64,000 nucleotides of DNA, from positions 1 through 64,000 of the forward strand of contig NZ_JHQR01000216.1 of assembly GCF_014843825.1 (NCBI RefSeq). The letters are read 5' to 3'. This document shows positions 26,038 through 36,089 of this stretch, in pieces. This DNA comes from Mesorhizobium silamurunense. Its GTDB lineage: Bacteria; Pseudomonadota; Alphaproteobacteria; Rhizobiales; Rhizobiaceae. The notes below the pieces were generated by a model. The model was not told the DNA's origin, ran no database searches, and saw only the letters and a program-made list of their open reading frames with translations. Made by a program: the position numbers and the translations under genes. Numbering within the stretch: position 1 is the stretch's first letter; every line of letters begins with the position of its first letter.

Positions 26038-27633
26038 ATGTCGAACCCAGCCACAACGTTCGACGACCACAAGCCCCGTTTTCTCGTCAGGTGGTTGTGC
26101 TCGACCAACCACAAAGATATTGGGACGCTTTATCTGCTGTTCTCGATCATGGCGGGGATACTCGGCACCGCGCTTTCGGTGCTGATCCGGATGGAGCTTC
26201 AGGAGCCCGGACTGCAGATATTCAGCGATCCGATGGCCTACAATGTCGTCGTCAGTTCCCACGGCCTGGTCATGATCTTCTTCGTCCTGATGCCGGCCCT
26301 GATCGGCGGCTTCGGCAACTGGATGGTGCCGATCATGATCGGCGCGCCCGACATGGCGTTTCCGCGCATGAACAATATCTCGTTCTGGCTGCTGGTGATG
26401 TCGTTCGTCCTCTTCATCACCTCGATGTTTGTGCCGGGAGCGCCAGGCACGCTGGGCCATGGCGGCGGCTGGACGCTCTACCCGCCGCTCTCGACCTCCG
26501 GCCAGCCAGGCCCCGCGGTCGACCTCGTCATTCTTTCGATCCACCTTGCGGGAGCGTCATCGATCCTCGGCGCGATCAACTTCATCACGACCATCTTCAA
26601 CATGCGCGCGCCGGGAATGACGATGCACAAGATGCCGCTCTTTGCCTGGGCGATGCTGGTGACCGCCTTCATGCTGCTGATGTCGCTGCCGGTGCTGGCC
26701 GGCGCGATCACGATGCTGCTCACGGATCGCAACTTCGGCACGACATTCTTCGTTCCCGACGGTGGCGGCGACCCGATCCTCTACCAGCACCTATTCTGGT
26801 TCTTCGGCCATCCGGAGGTCTACATCATGATCCTGCCTGGCTTCGGCATCATCAGCCACGTCATCTCGACTTTCGCCAAGAAGCCGATCTTCGGTTATCT
26901 CGGCATGGCTTATGCGATGGTGGCCATCGGTGTGATCGGCTTCCTCGTGTGGGCGCATCATATGTATACGACCGGCATCTCCGTCGACAGCCAGCGCTAC
27001 TTCGCCTTCGCCTCGATGGTGATCGCCGTTCCCACAGGCGTAAAGGTGTTTTCGTGGCTGGCCACGATGTGGGGCGGGTCGATCGAGTTCAAGACACCGA
27101 TGCTGTGGGCGATCGGCTTCGTCCTGCTCTTCACCATCGGCGGCGTCACCGGGATCATGGTCGCCAGCCCCGGCATCGACCGCTCGTTGCACGACACCTA
27201 TTTCGTGATCGCCCACTTCCACTATGTGCTGTCTTTGGGCGCGGTCTTCGCCATCTTCGCGGGCTTCTACTACTGGTTCCCGAAGATGACAGGTTACATG
27301 TACAGCGAAGCCTTGGGAAAACTGCATTTCTGGACGATGTTCATAGGCGTCAATCTCGTCTTCTTCCCGCAGCATTTCCTTGGCATGGCCGGCATGCCGC
27401 GCCGCTACGTTGACTATCCCGACGCTTTCGCCGGCTGGAATTTCGTCGCGTCGATCGGATCCTACATCTCGACCGCGGGGCTGATCATTTTCTTCGTCGC
27501 GGTCGCGGAAGCTTTCAGCCGCAAGCGCCCGGCCAGCGCCAATCCATGGGGCGAAGGGGCGACCACGCTTGAATGGCAGCTGCCCTCGCCGCCGCCCTTT
27601 CATCAATGGGAAAGGCTGCCCCACATCCACTGA
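26038..27633 (+). CDS. ctaD: Cytochrome c oxidase subunit I (orphan)
   Basis: A 531-residue membrane protein with the whole heme-copper oxidase core: low-spin heme ligand region [13 protein letters not shown]-channel Asp in [25 protein letters not shown] (the E and the His-Tyr crosslink pair), K-channel Lys in TGVKVFSW, and [15 protein letters not shown] with the heme ligands. Twelve hydrophobic segments are expected. There is no subunit II, III or assembly gene nearby, unlike normal coxBAC operons. It may pair with subunits encoded elsewhere, or with cytochrome c and cupredoxin carriers in this window (inference). Confidence 0.96.
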   Translation: MSNPATTFDDHKPRFLVRWLCSTNHKDIGTLYLLFSIMAGILGTALSVLIRMELQEPGLQIFSDPMAYNVVVSSHGLVMIFFVLMPALIGGFGNWMVPIMIGAPDMAFPRMNNISFWLLVMSFVLFITSMFVPGAPGTLGHGGGWTLYPPLSTSGQPGPAVDLVILSIHLAGASSILGAINFITTIFNMRAPGMTMHKMPLFAWAMLVTAFMLLMSLPVLAGAITMLLTDRNFGTTFFVPDGGGDPILYQHLFWFFGHPEVYIMILPGFGIISHVISTFAKKPIFGYLGMAYAMVAIGVIGFLVWAHHMYTTGISVDSQRYFAFASMVIAVPTGVKVFSWLATMWGGSIEFKTPMLWAIGFVLLFTIGGVTGIMVASPGIDRSLHDTYFVIAHFHYVLSLGAVFAIFAGFYYWFPKMTGYMYSEALGKLHFWTMFIGVNLVFFPQHFLGMAGMPRRYVDYPDAFAGWNFVASIGSYISTAGLIIFFVAVAEAFSRKRPASANPWGEGATTLEWQLPSPPPFHQWERLPHIH

Positions 27634-27676
27634 ACAAATCGGGTTGTATGCTTCGACAAGTCGTCGGGTGAATCTC

Positions 27677-28294
27677 ATGAACGAGACCGCAGATGCGAAC
27701 AGCCAGATCCTGCTCGTTGCTATCATCGCGTTTTATTGGGCAATGCTGGGCAGTTGGAGCCAGCTTCTCTCGCGCTGGAACGACGAGAGGGCCAAGCGGG
27801 ACGCTGCGTCGACGCGGTGGGACGGCAGTACCGAACACACGTCCTCCGTGGACACGCCCCAGAATGCACTTCGTGAGATCGACCCGGATTTCGACCTCGC
27901 CGCATTTCTGGACGGTGCCAAGAGGGCCTATGAAGCTATCCTGCAGGCCTATGCGGACAGTGACATCCAGGCGTTGAAGCGCCTTGTCGGGCCGGAAGTT
28001 CTTGAAGAGTTTGAGCGAGAGATTGCGGGACGCCGGGATCGGCAGGAGATGCTGCAGCTCACCGTCATCGTTACGCGCGAAGCAAAGGTCGTCGACGCTT
28101 TCAAGGAGGATGGTGCCGCCGAGATTGTTGTCCGGTACGTTTCCGACGTGGTCAGCGTTACACGCTCGGCAAACGATGCGGTCGTCGCCGGTGATCCCCG
28201 GCAGATCGTCGAGGTGATCGATACCTGGACGTTCGCCTGTGAAATCCCGTCGACGCAGCGCAACTGGATATTGATCGCCACCGAAGGCGAATAA
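27677..28294 (+). CDS. Tim44-like domain membrane-anchored protein
   Basis: A 205-residue protein. One N-terminal membrane segment (ILLVAIIAFYWAMLGSW) is followed by a Tim44/TimA-type domain: FDLAAFLDGAKRAYEAILQA then GPEVLEEFEREI. Bacterial Tim44-like proteins (TimA) are membrane-associated and of unclear function, often near respiratory genes. It follows ctaD by 43 bp and is likely co-transcribed. ATG 27677 gives the membrane segment at the N-terminus. Confidence 0.8.
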   Translation: MNETADANSQILLVAIIAFYWAMLGSWSQLLSRWNDERAKRDAASTRWDGSTEHTSSVDTPQNALREIDPDFDLAAFLDGAKRAYEAILQAYADSDIQALKRLVGPEVLEEFEREIAGRRDRQEMLQLTVIVTREAKVVDAFKEDGAAEIVVRYVSDVVSVTRSANDAVVAGDPRQIVEVIDTWTFACEIPSTQRNWILIATEGE

Positions 28295-28500
28295 CAAGTA
28301 TGTGCAAATCCGACACGTTTGCCTGACAGGCTATTCGCAGTTGGTGGGCGGCCAACCTCGAATGCCCGGCATGGTGCGGCCGCGGTCAGGCGCGCCCGAT
28401 ATTCACATAGCCTAGTTTGATGCGAGGGTGATGTGTGTTGATGAAACTTCGCTCGACGACGCTGGCCAAAGCCCTTCAACACATGAGGGGTGCTGCCGGT

Positions 28501-29235
28501 TCAGAGCCCCAGATAGGCCTTTCGCACTGCCGGATCGTCAATCAGGTCCTTGGCCGCGCCCTCGTGCACGATGCGGCCGGTCTCCATCACATAGCCGCGG
28601 TCGGCCGCTGAAAGCGCGAGATGCACATCCTGCTCGACCAGAAGCACGGTTACTCCCTCGTCGCGGATTCTCGCCAGAACTTCCATCAACTGCTCGACCA
28701 CCACAGGAGCAAGACCGAGGCTCATCTCGTCGATCGCGAGCAGGATCGGCCGCGCCATAAGGGCTCGCGCCATGGCGCACATCTGCTGCTCTCCGCCCGA
28801 CATCGAGCCGGCAAGCTGCCGCCGCCGCTCGCCGAGGCGAGGAAACAGCGCATACATGCGCCTTAGATCCTCGAGGGCGACAGCCTTGTCGGAACGGCGG
28901 TCGGCGGCCATCAGGAGATTATCCTCGACGGTCATGCGGTCGAAAAGCTGCCGGCCTTCCGGCACCTGGACGAGACCGGCAGCGAACGCCTGGTCCGGCG
29001 TCAAAGGCACAAGGTCCCGGCCCTTGAACTCGATCTGACCCGTCGCGGCAATGACGCGCGACAGCGCGCGCAGCAGGGTCGTCTTGCCGGCGCCGTTGGA
29101 ACCGACCACCGCGACGATCTCGGCCGGGCGCACTTCGAGCGAAACGCTGTGCAGCACCGGCATACCGCCATAGCCGGCACCGAGGCCGGAGACCCTGAGC
29201 AGCGCGCCATCGGTGCTTTTCCCTGCCACGCTCAT
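28501..29235 (-). CDS. livF: Branched-chain amino-acid ABC transporter ATPase (LivF-type)
   Basis: A 244-residue ATPase. Walker A GSNGAGKTT, signature SMSGGEQQMCAMARALM, Walker B ILLAIDEMSLGLAP and the LivF tail VRKAYLGL are present. Starts ATG 29235, overlapping the LivG stop by 4 bp. It is the last gene of an operon running minus from 33098. The substrate is predicted only to class (amino acid or small amide). Confidence 0.93.
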   Translation of the reverse strand: MSVAGKSTDGALLRVSGLGAGYGGMPVLHSVSLEVRPAEIVAVVGSNGAGKTTLLRALSRVIAATGQIEFKGRDLVPLTPDQAFAAGLVQVPEGRQLFDRMTVEDNLLMAADRRSDKAVALEDLRRMYALFPRLGERRRQLAGSMSGGEQQMCAMARALMARPILLAIDEMSLGLAPVVVEQLMEVLARIRDEGVTVLLVEQDVHLALSAADRGYVMETGRIVHEGAAKDLIDDPAVRKAYLGL

Positions 29236-29966
29236 GCCTGCCTCTTGCCGAGATAGGCCTCGACCACGGTCTTGTCCGACAAAACTGCGTCCGGTATGCC
29301 GTCGGCGATCTTCTCGCCGTGATGGATCACCAGCAGCCGGTCGGAAAGGCTCTTGATCGCCTTGATGACGTGCTCGATGACGAGGATGGTGATGCCCAAA
29401 TCCCGCACCTTGCGGATGATGCCGATTACTTCGTCGATCTCGACGTGGTTGAGGCCGGCCATCACCTCGTCGCAAAGCAGGAGCTTCGGCTCCATAGCGA
29501 GCGCCTTGGCGAGTTCGAGACGCTTGCGACCGGGTCCGCCCAACTCGTCGGCCAAATGGTCGGCGAACCGGCTCAGACCGACGAATTCGAGGTTGCGGCG
29601 CGCCTTTTGGCGCGCTTCCTCAAGATCGGAAGTGCCCCTTCCGTAGCCGAATAGGGCGCCGACAGCGACGTTGTCGAGCACCGACAGGCCGGGGAAAGGG
29701 CGCATGATCTGGAAGGTGCGGCCGATGCCAAGTCGCGCGCGCCGGAAGGCCGGCAGCGACGTGACGGAGCGTCCCTTGAAGACGATGTCGCCCGAACTCG
29801 GCGGCAGCGTTCCGCTGATGAGGCCGACCAGCGTTGTCTTGCCGGCGCCGTTCGGACCGATGACTCCGAGGATCTCGCCCTCGTTGAGGGCGAAGCTGAC
29901 ATCGTTGACGGCGACCAGCCCCGCGAAGCGCCGCGTCACATGAACGATTTCCAGGATCGCGCTCAT
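29232..29966 (-). CDS. livG: Branched-chain amino-acid ABC transporter ATPase (LivG-type)
   Basis: A 244-residue ATPase: Walker A GPNGAGKTT, Q-loop GRTFQIMRPFPGLSV, LivG-specific insert and Walker B KLLLCDEVMAGLNHVE. The usual LSGGQ signature is changed: the segment preceding Walker B reads ELGGPGRKRLELAKALA, so LSxGQ is replaced by LGGPGR. That may weaken ATPase activity or be a family variant. It overlaps both neighbours by 4 bp. Confidence 0.92.
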   Translation of the reverse strand: MSAILEIVHVTRRFAGLVAVNDVSFALNEGEILGVIGPNGAGKTTLVGLISGTLPPSSGDIVFKGRSVTSLPAFRRARLGIGRTFQIMRPFPGLSVLDNVAVGALFGYGRGTSDLEEARQKARRNLEFVGLSRFADHLADELGGPGRKRLELAKALAMEPKLLLCDEVMAGLNHVEIDEVIGIIRKVRDLGITILVIEHVIKAIKSLSDRLLVIHHGEKIADGIPDAVLSDKTVVEAYLGKRQA

Positions 29967-30913
29967 ATGCGGTGCGCCCTGATGTTTTGCACGAAATAGC
30001 GCCAGCCGGATTTGCGGAAGTGGTGGACGATGTCGGCAAGCCCCCGCGGCATCAGCACGACTGCGGCCACCACGACGATGCCGAAGAACAGTCCGGCGGC
30101 GTTGGTCACTTCGCTGGAGAGGACTTCGGAGACGGCGGAGAGGACGACGGCTCCCACGATTGGACCGAGCACGGTTCCCGGGCCGCCGAACACGGCCATG
30201 ATTATCATCTTGACGTTCAGGCTGATGTCGAAGGCGCTGGCTGGATCGAGGAAGGTAATCCAATAGGCCTGAATGCCGCCGGCGAGCGATGAGAACAGGC
30301 CCGAAAGCGCAAACGCCATCACCTTGTAGAGCGTCGTGTTGACGCCCATCACGGCCGCACCCTCCTCGTTCTCCCGGATGGCGATAAGGCCGAAGCCGAA
30401 ACGGCTTCGCGTCAGCCACCAGACAGTGAGGGTCGCCATCAACAGCAGCGCGAGCGACAGTTCATAGAACATTGCGTCATTGTTGAGCGGCGGCAGGACC
30501 AGGCCGATATTTTGGCCGAAAAGCGGGATGTTGGAGACGATCGCGGCAACCACCTGCGCCAGCGCCAGCGTGGCGATGGCGAAATAATGCCCCTTCAGGC
30601 GGAGCACCGGCAGACCAAGTAGGATGGCAAAGCAAACCGCCATCGCGGCACCGAAGACCATGCCGACCCAGAACGGCATGTTCCATTGCACCATGGCGAC
30701 CGCCACGCCATAGGCGCCCAGGCCGAAAAAGGTGGAATTGCCGAAGGAAGGATAGCCGGTATAGCCGCCGATAATGTTCCACCCTTGCGCCAGCACCGCG
30801 AGGAGCAGCGTCGAAATGCCGAATTGCACGATAACGTCTGAGCCGAACCAGGGCAGAGCCGCGAGAACAACAACGGCCAGCAGCGCGATGGCGATGCGGA
30901 TCGCACTGTTCAT
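29963..30913 (-). CDS. livM: Branched-chain amino-acid ABC transporter permease (LivM-type)
   Basis: A 316-residue inner-membrane permease with about 9 hydrophobic segments. LivM hallmarks are GYTGYPSFGNSTFFGLGAY, LRLKGHYFAIATLALAQVV and VFGGPGTVLGPIVGAVVL. ATG 30913 overlaps the LivH stop by 4 bp. Confidence 0.92.
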   Translation of the reverse strand: MNSAIRIAIALLAVVVLAALPWFGSDVIVQFGISTLLLAVLAQGWNIIGGYTGYPSFGNSTFFGLGAYGVAVAMVQWNMPFWVGMVFGAAMAVCFAILLGLPVLRLKGHYFAIATLALAQVVAAIVSNIPLFGQNIGLVLPPLNNDAMFYELSLALLLMATLTVWWLTRSRFGFGLIAIRENEEGAAVMGVNTTLYKVMAFALSGLFSSLAGGIQAYWITFLDPASAFDISLNVKMIIMAVFGGPGTVLGPIVGAVVLSAVSEVLSSEVTNAAGLFFGIVVVAAVVLMPRGLADIVHHFRKSGWRYFVQNIRAHRI

Positions 30914-31773
30914 GCCGTCCTCCCGAGAAGGCCGCTCGGCCTGACAATGAGCACCAGCACCAGCACGCCAAAGCTGGCGACATCGCCGAAGGTGGCGCCG
31001 ATATAAAGAATGGCGAGCGATTCGATGATACCGAGAACGAGTCCGCCGACAATCACGCCGAGCGGGTTTTCGAGCCCGCCGATGATGGCAATAGCAAAGC
31101 ACTTCGCCGTCAACGTTGCGCCGATATAGGGATTGATCTGCGAAACCGTGCCGTACAGACCGCCGGCGACGCCAGCCAGGCCGATCCCGATGCCGAAGGT
31201 CGTGGCGTAGAGATGGCGAGGCTCGACACCGTAGAGCCGAGCTGCGACGAGGTTCTGCGCGGTGGCGCGGATAGCGCGGCCGAGCCGCGTCCTCAACAGG
31301 AACAGCCACATTATGACGGCGAGCACGATGGCGACGCCAAAGGCGGCTAATCGCACGATCGGAACGACGACGGGACCGATCGCGATGTTCGAACCGGCGT
31401 AGGATGGGTTGATGGTGCGAAAATCGGCAGAGAAGGCCAGTTGCGCCAGATAGGTCAGCACAACCTCCAAGCCGAAGGTGACCAGCAGCGTGTTGAACAT
31501 CGGCGCGCGCACGATGAGGTTTAGCATGCCCCGCTGCACGGCGTATCCAGCCCCGAACATAACGATCGCGGTTATCGGCAGGCCAAGGAAGGGATCAATC
31601 CCGAGATATTTGAAGAGATACCATGACAGATAGGCCCCCAGCATGATGAAGGCGCCATGGGCGAGATTGACGATGTTGAGCACGCCCCATACGAGAGCGA
31701 GCCCCAGCGCCATGATCGCGTAGAGCCCGCCCAGGAGAATGCCGTTGACAAAGACTTGTGCGAGTAGATCCAA
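30910..31773 (-). CDS. livH: Branched-chain amino-acid ABC transporter permease (LivH-type)
   Basis: A 287-residue permease. Typical segments are GGLYAIMALGLALVWGV, NIVNLAHGAFIMLGAYLS, the EAA-like RLGRAIRATAQNLVAARLYG and GGLENPLGVIVGGLVLG. The 119-bp gap to the binding-protein gene holds a small hairpin (GAGGCG/CGCCTC, 31801-31817) that may lower downstream expression. Confidence 0.92.
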   Translation of the reverse strand: MDLLAQVFVNGILLGGLYAIMALGLALVWGVLNIVNLAHGAFIMLGAYLSWYLFKYLGIDPFLGLPITAIVMFGAGYAVQRGMLNLIVRAPMFNTLLVTFGLEVVLTYLAQLAFSADFRTINPSYAGSNIAIGPVVVPIVRLAAFGVAIVLAVIMWLFLLRTRLGRAIRATAQNLVAARLYGVEPRHLYATTFGIGIGLAGVAGGLYGTVSQINPYIGATLTAKCFAIAIIGGLENPLGVIVGGLVLGIIESLAILYIGATFGDVASFGVLVLVLIVRPSGLLGRTA

Positions 31774-31892
31774 GCCGTCGGTCCCTCGTACTTTCTCTCC
31801 GAGGCGGCGGACGCCTCAAGTTCGCTGCGCCGCCGCCCTTGGGATAGGTGCCAATCCGGCGGAACCGGCCGACACCCGTTAATGTCGTACCC

Positions 31893-33098
31893 TCAACGCG
31901 CGTCCCATGTCGGCATCGGATATTTCGGCTTTTCGATGAAGCCCTTGCCGCCGTAGACTGCCGCCAGATTGCCGTCTTGGATTTGGACGACCGTCTGCGC
32001 CAGGTTGATCTGGCCGTTCTCGCCAAAGGCGACGGTGCCGTAAAGACTGTCGAAATTCAACTTGGCGATAGCGTCGCGCACCGCCTTGGGATCGATCGTA
32101 CCGGCGGCCTCGACCGCTTTCGCCAGGGCCTCGACGTCGGCCGCGCCAGAGGCGGCGTGATAGTCGGGCGCATAGCCGTACTTGGCCTTGTAGGCCTCGG
32201 CGAAAGCGGCAGCATCGCCGAACCACCTGTCCTTGAGATCGGTCGACGGCAGCCAGGCGCTCATGCCGTACGCGTAGTCGGCATCCTTGCCAAGAGCCTT
32301 GCGGAAATCCTCGCTCGGCACGCCGACGGTAAAGGAATAGAGCTTCGGCGCCACCGAAAGGCTCTTGGCCTGCCGCACGAAGTTCAGGATCTCTGTTTCG
32401 TGCCCCGCCATCAACACGGCGTCGACATTGGCGTTCTTGACCTGCGAGAGAAGCGAATTGAAGTCGCTTGCGTTCGAGGTGTAGCGCTCGTCCAGCGCGA
32501 TGGTGAAGCCGGCATCCGTGAGCAGCGGGCGCGTGCCCTTGGCCACAGACACGTCAAAGGAGTCGTCGGCGTAGAGCAACGCCACCGACTTCGGCGCGGG
32601 ATCGAGTTCTTTCATCATCGCGATGGTGGAGCCGAAGTAGTTGCTCGCCGGTGCCAGCGTACCGAAGATGTATTTGAAATTGCGCGAGAAAATCTGGTCC
32701 GAAGCGCCCCCGCCCTGGACCATGGGAACCTGGTATTTTTCCGAAATAGCCGAATCGGCCAGTGCGAAGTTGCTGGCGAACGGCCCGAGCAGCAGGTTGA
32801 CCTTGTCCTGAGTGATGAGCTGAGTGTACTGCCGCACCGACAGGTTTACGTCCGACTGGTTGTCGTAGAGCTTGAGCGCCAGCTTGTACTGTTTGTCGCC
32901 GACTTTGACGCCACCGGCTTCATTGATCTTGTCGATGGTGAATTCGTAGGCGTCCTTGTAGTAACGGCCGGTATTGGCCACCGGGCCGGTAAGCTGCACC
33001 GAGGCGCCCAAGACCAGATCTTCCGCCACGGCCGGCGCGCTGTAAAGGGCGACGGCTCCGAAAAGGGCGCCGGCAAGCCGCAAGGTATTGATCGACAT
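31893..33098 (-). CDS. Periplasmic amino-acid binding protein (LivJ/K-type)
   Basis: A 401-residue type I periplasmic binding protein. The Sec signal peptide [20 protein letters not shown] is followed by [13 protein letters not shown], with cleavage likely after AVA. The Peripla_BP_6 pattern is clear: [20 protein letters not shown] and [14 protein letters not shown]. It is the first gene of the operon to LivF. Its ligand is unknown. Confidence 0.93.
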   Translation of the reverse strand: MSINTLRLAGALFGAVALYSAPAVAEDLVLGASVQLTGPVANTGRYYKDAYEFTIDKINEAGGVKVGDKQYKLALKLYDNQSDVNLSVRQYTQLITQDKVNLLLGPFASNFALADSAISEKYQVPMVQGGGASDQIFSRNFKYIFGTLAPASNYFGSTIAMMKELDPAPKSVALLYADDSFDVSVAKGTRPLLTDAGFTIALDERYTSNASDFNSLLSQVKNANVDAVLMAGHETEILNFVRQAKSLSVAPKLYSFTVGVPSEDFRKALGKDADYAYGMSAWLPSTDLKDRWFGDAAAFAEAYKAKYGYAPDYHAASGAADVEALAKAVEAAGTIDPKAVRDAIAKLNFDSLYGTVAFGENGQINLAQTVVQIQDGNLAAVYGGKGFIEKPKYPMPTWDAR

Positions 33099-33188
33099 GG
33101 CTTTCTCCCTGGTTATGTATGCCGGATGATACCTGCCTGAACGATCCTCGAGCTGTGCCGCCCGGCCGGCGCGATGGGGGCTCCTAGC

Positions 33189-33485
33189 TTACTCGAAAAT
33201 GATCCGAGCGGTTCCTCTTTTTGCGATCAACATTCTCCGAGCCTCCTGGACTCGCTCAGCCTGTTGCTTGGTATAGGGACCCATCGGCCGGGTCGTTTCA
33301 TCGCCCCGACGAACCCGGCAGTACCAGCGGCCACTGTCCGAGAAGATTTCAACCGAGGTCGGTGCCTCGTGGGCAGACTGCTTGGCGACCTCGTCGACGA
33401 ATTTCACGATTCTTGAATGATGCTGGGCGGGCGCAGCAGTGCGCAAATCGCTGGTGACGCCAAGTTCCTGCTGCACTGTGGACAT
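33189..33485 (-). CDS. 98-aa hypothetical protein
   Basis: A small, soluble, basic protein starting MSTVQQELGVTSDLRTAAPA and containing FSDSGRWYCRVRRGDETTRP. The ribosome site GAAAGGAG precedes ATG 33485. No family was recognised. It lies between the Liv operon and the Rieske reductase. Confidence 0.65.
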   Translation of the reverse strand: MSTVQQELGVTSDLRTAAPAQHHSRIVKFVDEVAKQSAHEAPTSVEIFSDSGRWYCRVRRGDETTRPMGPYTKQQAERVQEARRMLIAKRGTARIIFE

Positions 33486-33571
33486 AGTCGAACTCCTTTC
33501 AATCACAACCAAATTCCGCTTCGCTATTTCTGACCGCGCTCTTCTCGGATTGGAGCGCCAGAGAGTGCCTG

Positions 33572-35107
33572 TTAGGTTGCCATTTGGCGTTCCATTTCCA
33601 CCTCGACCTCCAGGCTCTCGATGTCGCGGAAGATCGAAGCGGCGGCCAGCGTGCGCCCCTCGCGCTTGTATCGCAGCAGGCAGTCCTTGGCACCGATGTC
33701 GCCGTCGACCGCGATCTCGTCCCATTGCCCGGCATGGCCGACATAGTTAATGGGAACATCGTAGTGCTGGCTCCAGAAGAACGGCACCGCGACAAATTTC
33801 GCGCGATGTCCGAGCATGTTCAGCGCGGCGGTCTGCCCCTGTCTCTCGGCAACCACCCAATGCTCGACCCGGATGTTCTCGCCACTGTGGGGATCGGGCC
33901 ACTGCGCGATGTCGCCGGCCGCGAAGATCCCCGCCTCGCTGGTTTCCAGGAAGGCGTTGACGGCGACGCCGCGGTCAACGGCCAGCCCTGCCGCTTCGGC
34001 AAGCCCGGTGCGCGGCCTCACACCAATGCCGACGACGACGAAATCGGCCGCCACGGTACTGCCGCCGCTGAGTTGCACCTTCCCGCCGTCGATGCTGGTT
34101 GCGGTTTCCTCCAAGTGGAATGCGACGCCATGCCCTTCATGCAGGGCGCGGATGAAGTCGCCCATCTGCGGGCCCAGGACACGCTCCATGGGCCGCTTTT
34201 CCGGCGCCACGACATGGATGTCGATATCGCGCGCACGGAGAGCCGCGGCAACCTCGAGCCCAATGAAGCTGGCGCCAAGCACCACCACGCGGCGCGCGGT
34301 GGCGGCTCGTGCGATGATCGCCTTGCAGTCTGCGAACGAGCGCAACGTATGGACATGCGGCTGGTCGGCTCCGGGGACCGCCAGGCGGACAGGTTCCGCG
34401 CCCGTCGCAAGCAGAAGCCTGTCATAGGGGATCCTTTCTCCATCCGCGAGGACCACCTGCCGCGAACGGGCATCGACCTGAACGGCTTCCGTCTTGAGAC
34501 GCAAGTCGATGTTGTTCTTGGAATAGAATTTCTCCCCGCGGAGTGGAATCCAGTCCTCCGGGGCTTTTCCGGCAAGGTAGTCCTTGGATAGGTTCGGCCG
34601 GTCGACTGGCGGCGTTTGGTCGTCGCTGAGCATGACGATGCTGCCCTGGAACTGTTCCCGCCACAACATTTCGGCCGCTGCGAACCCCGCCGCGCCGCCG
34701 CCTATGATGACGATTTTCTCAGGCACTTGGCCGGAGCTTCCGGAGCGCGGTTTCCGAGCTGTCCGTTTCAGTTTCTCGCCGACGAATATGCGGCCGTCCC
34801 GCTGTTCGACCGCCCAGCAGGCGAGAGGATTGAATGCGGGAGCGTGCAACGCTTCGCCCGTCCGCAGATCGAAGCAGGCATGGTGCCAGGGACAGCGGAC
34901 GGTATCATCCGCGACAAGGCCGTCGACGAGCGGCCCGCCGTAATGCGTGCATGTCGCACTGACCGCGAACACCTCGGTGCCGCGGCGCACCAGCAGGACC
35001 TGGTCGTCGCCACATCGGCCGACCAGCTTGCCGCCATCAGGAAGGTCCGCGAGCGCGATGCCCTGAATCAGATCCGGTCCAGTCGGCTTACTTTGGTCTT
35101 GGGCCAT
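33572..35107 (-). CDS. Rieske-domain FAD-dependent pyridine nucleotide-disulfide reductase
   Basis: A 511-residue fusion. Residues ~15-115 are a Rieske [2Fe-2S] domain with CTHYGGPL and CPWHHACF (two Cys, two His). Residues ~130-450 are an FAD/NAD(P)H reductase with dinucleotide folds VIIGGGAAGFAAAEML and VVVLGASFIGLEVAAAL and the FAD motif GIFAAGDIAQWP. The layout is that of AIFL/AIFM3-type ferredoxin reductases. It is cytoplasmic, with no signal. The shared motif copy 3 lies 115 bp upstream, so it may belong to the LysR regulon. Confidence 0.92.
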   Translation of the reverse strand: MAQDQSKPTGPDLIQGIALADLPDGGKLVGRCGDDQVLLVRRGTEVFAVSATCTHYGGPLVDGLVADDTVRCPWHHACFDLRTGEALHAPAFNPLACWAVEQRDGRIFVGEKLKRTARKPRSGSSGQVPEKIVIIGGGAAGFAAAEMLWREQFQGSIVMLSDDQTPPVDRPNLSKDYLAGKAPEDWIPLRGEKFYSKNNIDLRLKTEAVQVDARSRQVVLADGERIPYDRLLLATGAEPVRLAVPGADQPHVHTLRSFADCKAIIARAATARRVVVLGASFIGLEVAAALRARDIDIHVVAPEKRPMERVLGPQMGDFIRALHEGHGVAFHLEETATSIDGGKVQLSGGSTVAADFVVVGIGVRPRTGLAEAAGLAVDRGVAVNAFLETSEAGIFAAGDIAQWPDPHSGENIRVEHWVVAERQGQTAALNMLGHRAKFVAVPFFWSQHYDVPINYVGHAGQWDEIAVDGDIGAKDCLLRYKREGRTLAAASIFRDIESLEVEVEMERQMAT

Positions 35108-35222
35108 TGCCTTCTCCCTTGGCGTTCCGGAAGCGGATGCGCCTTTTGCGGTCGAGAAGCCGGAATTCCTTAATCATAGCTTTAGAACTCAGCGACAGTT
35201 TCTCGCCACTCCAGACATCCTG

Positions 35223-35262
35223 CAAACGAATTTAATCGGCAGTTGCGAGCAATTTTTATGAT
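35223..35262 (+). promoter_or_regulatory. 40-bp shared operator-like motif, copy 3
   Basis: Position 1 (CAAACGAATTT) faces the Rieske-reductase start (35107) at 115 bp. Its second half, GCAATTTTTATG, is identical to copy 4. It sits between the reductase start and the end of the aldolase gene. Confidence 0.6.
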
Positions 35263-35285
35263 AGGAGCCGACGGGCCGCGTGCAC

Positions 35286-35942
35286 TTACAGGATCGCTTG
35301 CCCCGTCTTGCTCCAGTCGGCAAGAAAAGATGCCAGACCCTTGTCGGTGAGCGGATGTTTGGCAAGGTTTCTAAGTACTGCTGGCGGTACGGTTGCGATA
35401 TCGGCGCCTGCGATCGCCGCCTGTTTGACATGGAGGGGTGTTCGAATTGAAGACGCGAGGATATCCGTCGTGATTGATTTGTCGTTGTCATAAATCGCGC
35501 GGATTTCTCGGACCACCTCCATGCCGTCCAGACCGAGATCGTCGAGCCTGCCGACGAACGGCGAAATGAAGGTCGCGCCTGCCTTGGCTCCGAGCAGCGC
35601 CTGGTTGGCTGAAAAGCACAGGGTGACGTTGACCTTGTGTCCGAGTTGGCTGAGCGCCCGGCAAGCTCTCAATCCATCCCAGGTCGATGGTACCTTGACG
35701 GCCACATTGGCGGCGATGTCGGCCAAACGCTCTCCCTCGGCGATCATGCCGTCGAAGTCGGCCGCTGTGACTTCCGCTGAAACCGGCCCCTCGATTGTCT
35801 GGCAATTCTCCTTGATCACGTCCCTGATCGGCCGGCCGGTCTTTGCGATAAGGGACGGGTTCGTGGTCACTCCGTCGAGAAACCCGGCGGTAGCAAGGTC
35901 GCGAATTTCAGATATGTCTGCGGTATCGACAAAGAATCTCAT
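35286..35942 (-). CDS. fsa: Fructose-6-phosphate aldolase / transaldolase-like protein
   Basis: A 218-residue class I aldolase of the short FSA/TalC type. It reads [31 protein letters not shown], the Schiff-base Lys in [13 protein letters not shown] and the [10 protein letters not shown] segment. FSA and short transaldolase cannot be separated by eye. ATG 35942 follows AGGAG. The next genes upstream on the strand are 147 bp away, so it may have its own promoter. Confidence 0.9.
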   Translation of the reverse strand: MRFFVDTADISEIRDLATAGFLDGVTTNPSLIAKTGRPIRDVIKENCQTIEGPVSAEVTAADFDGMIAEGERLADIAANVAVKVPSTWDGLRACRALSQLGHKVNVTLCFSANQALLGAKAGATFISPFVGRLDDLGLDGMEVVREIRAIYDNDKSITTDILASSIRTPLHVKQAAIAGADIATVPPAVLRNLAKHPLTDKGLASFLADWSKTGQAIL

Positions 35943-36089
35943 TGCGTTTCTCCTCAACCGGACGCGCTCAACGATTGGATCAATTTCCTTTGGTATGGTT
36001 CCCGGGGAGACGAGTTTGTTGTCGCTTTCGTGATCGCGCGCCCTATGTCGCTGAAGCCAGCGGCACGTGCATGAGCCGACGTGACGACT

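Noticed and set aside
26791..27726. Minus-strand open frame inside ctaD
   Set aside because: Histidine- and aspartate-rich shadow of the oxidase gene.
31848..33140. 430-residue plus-strand open frame
   Set aside because: Antisense of the LivJ/K-type binding protein, which has a signal peptide and family motifs.
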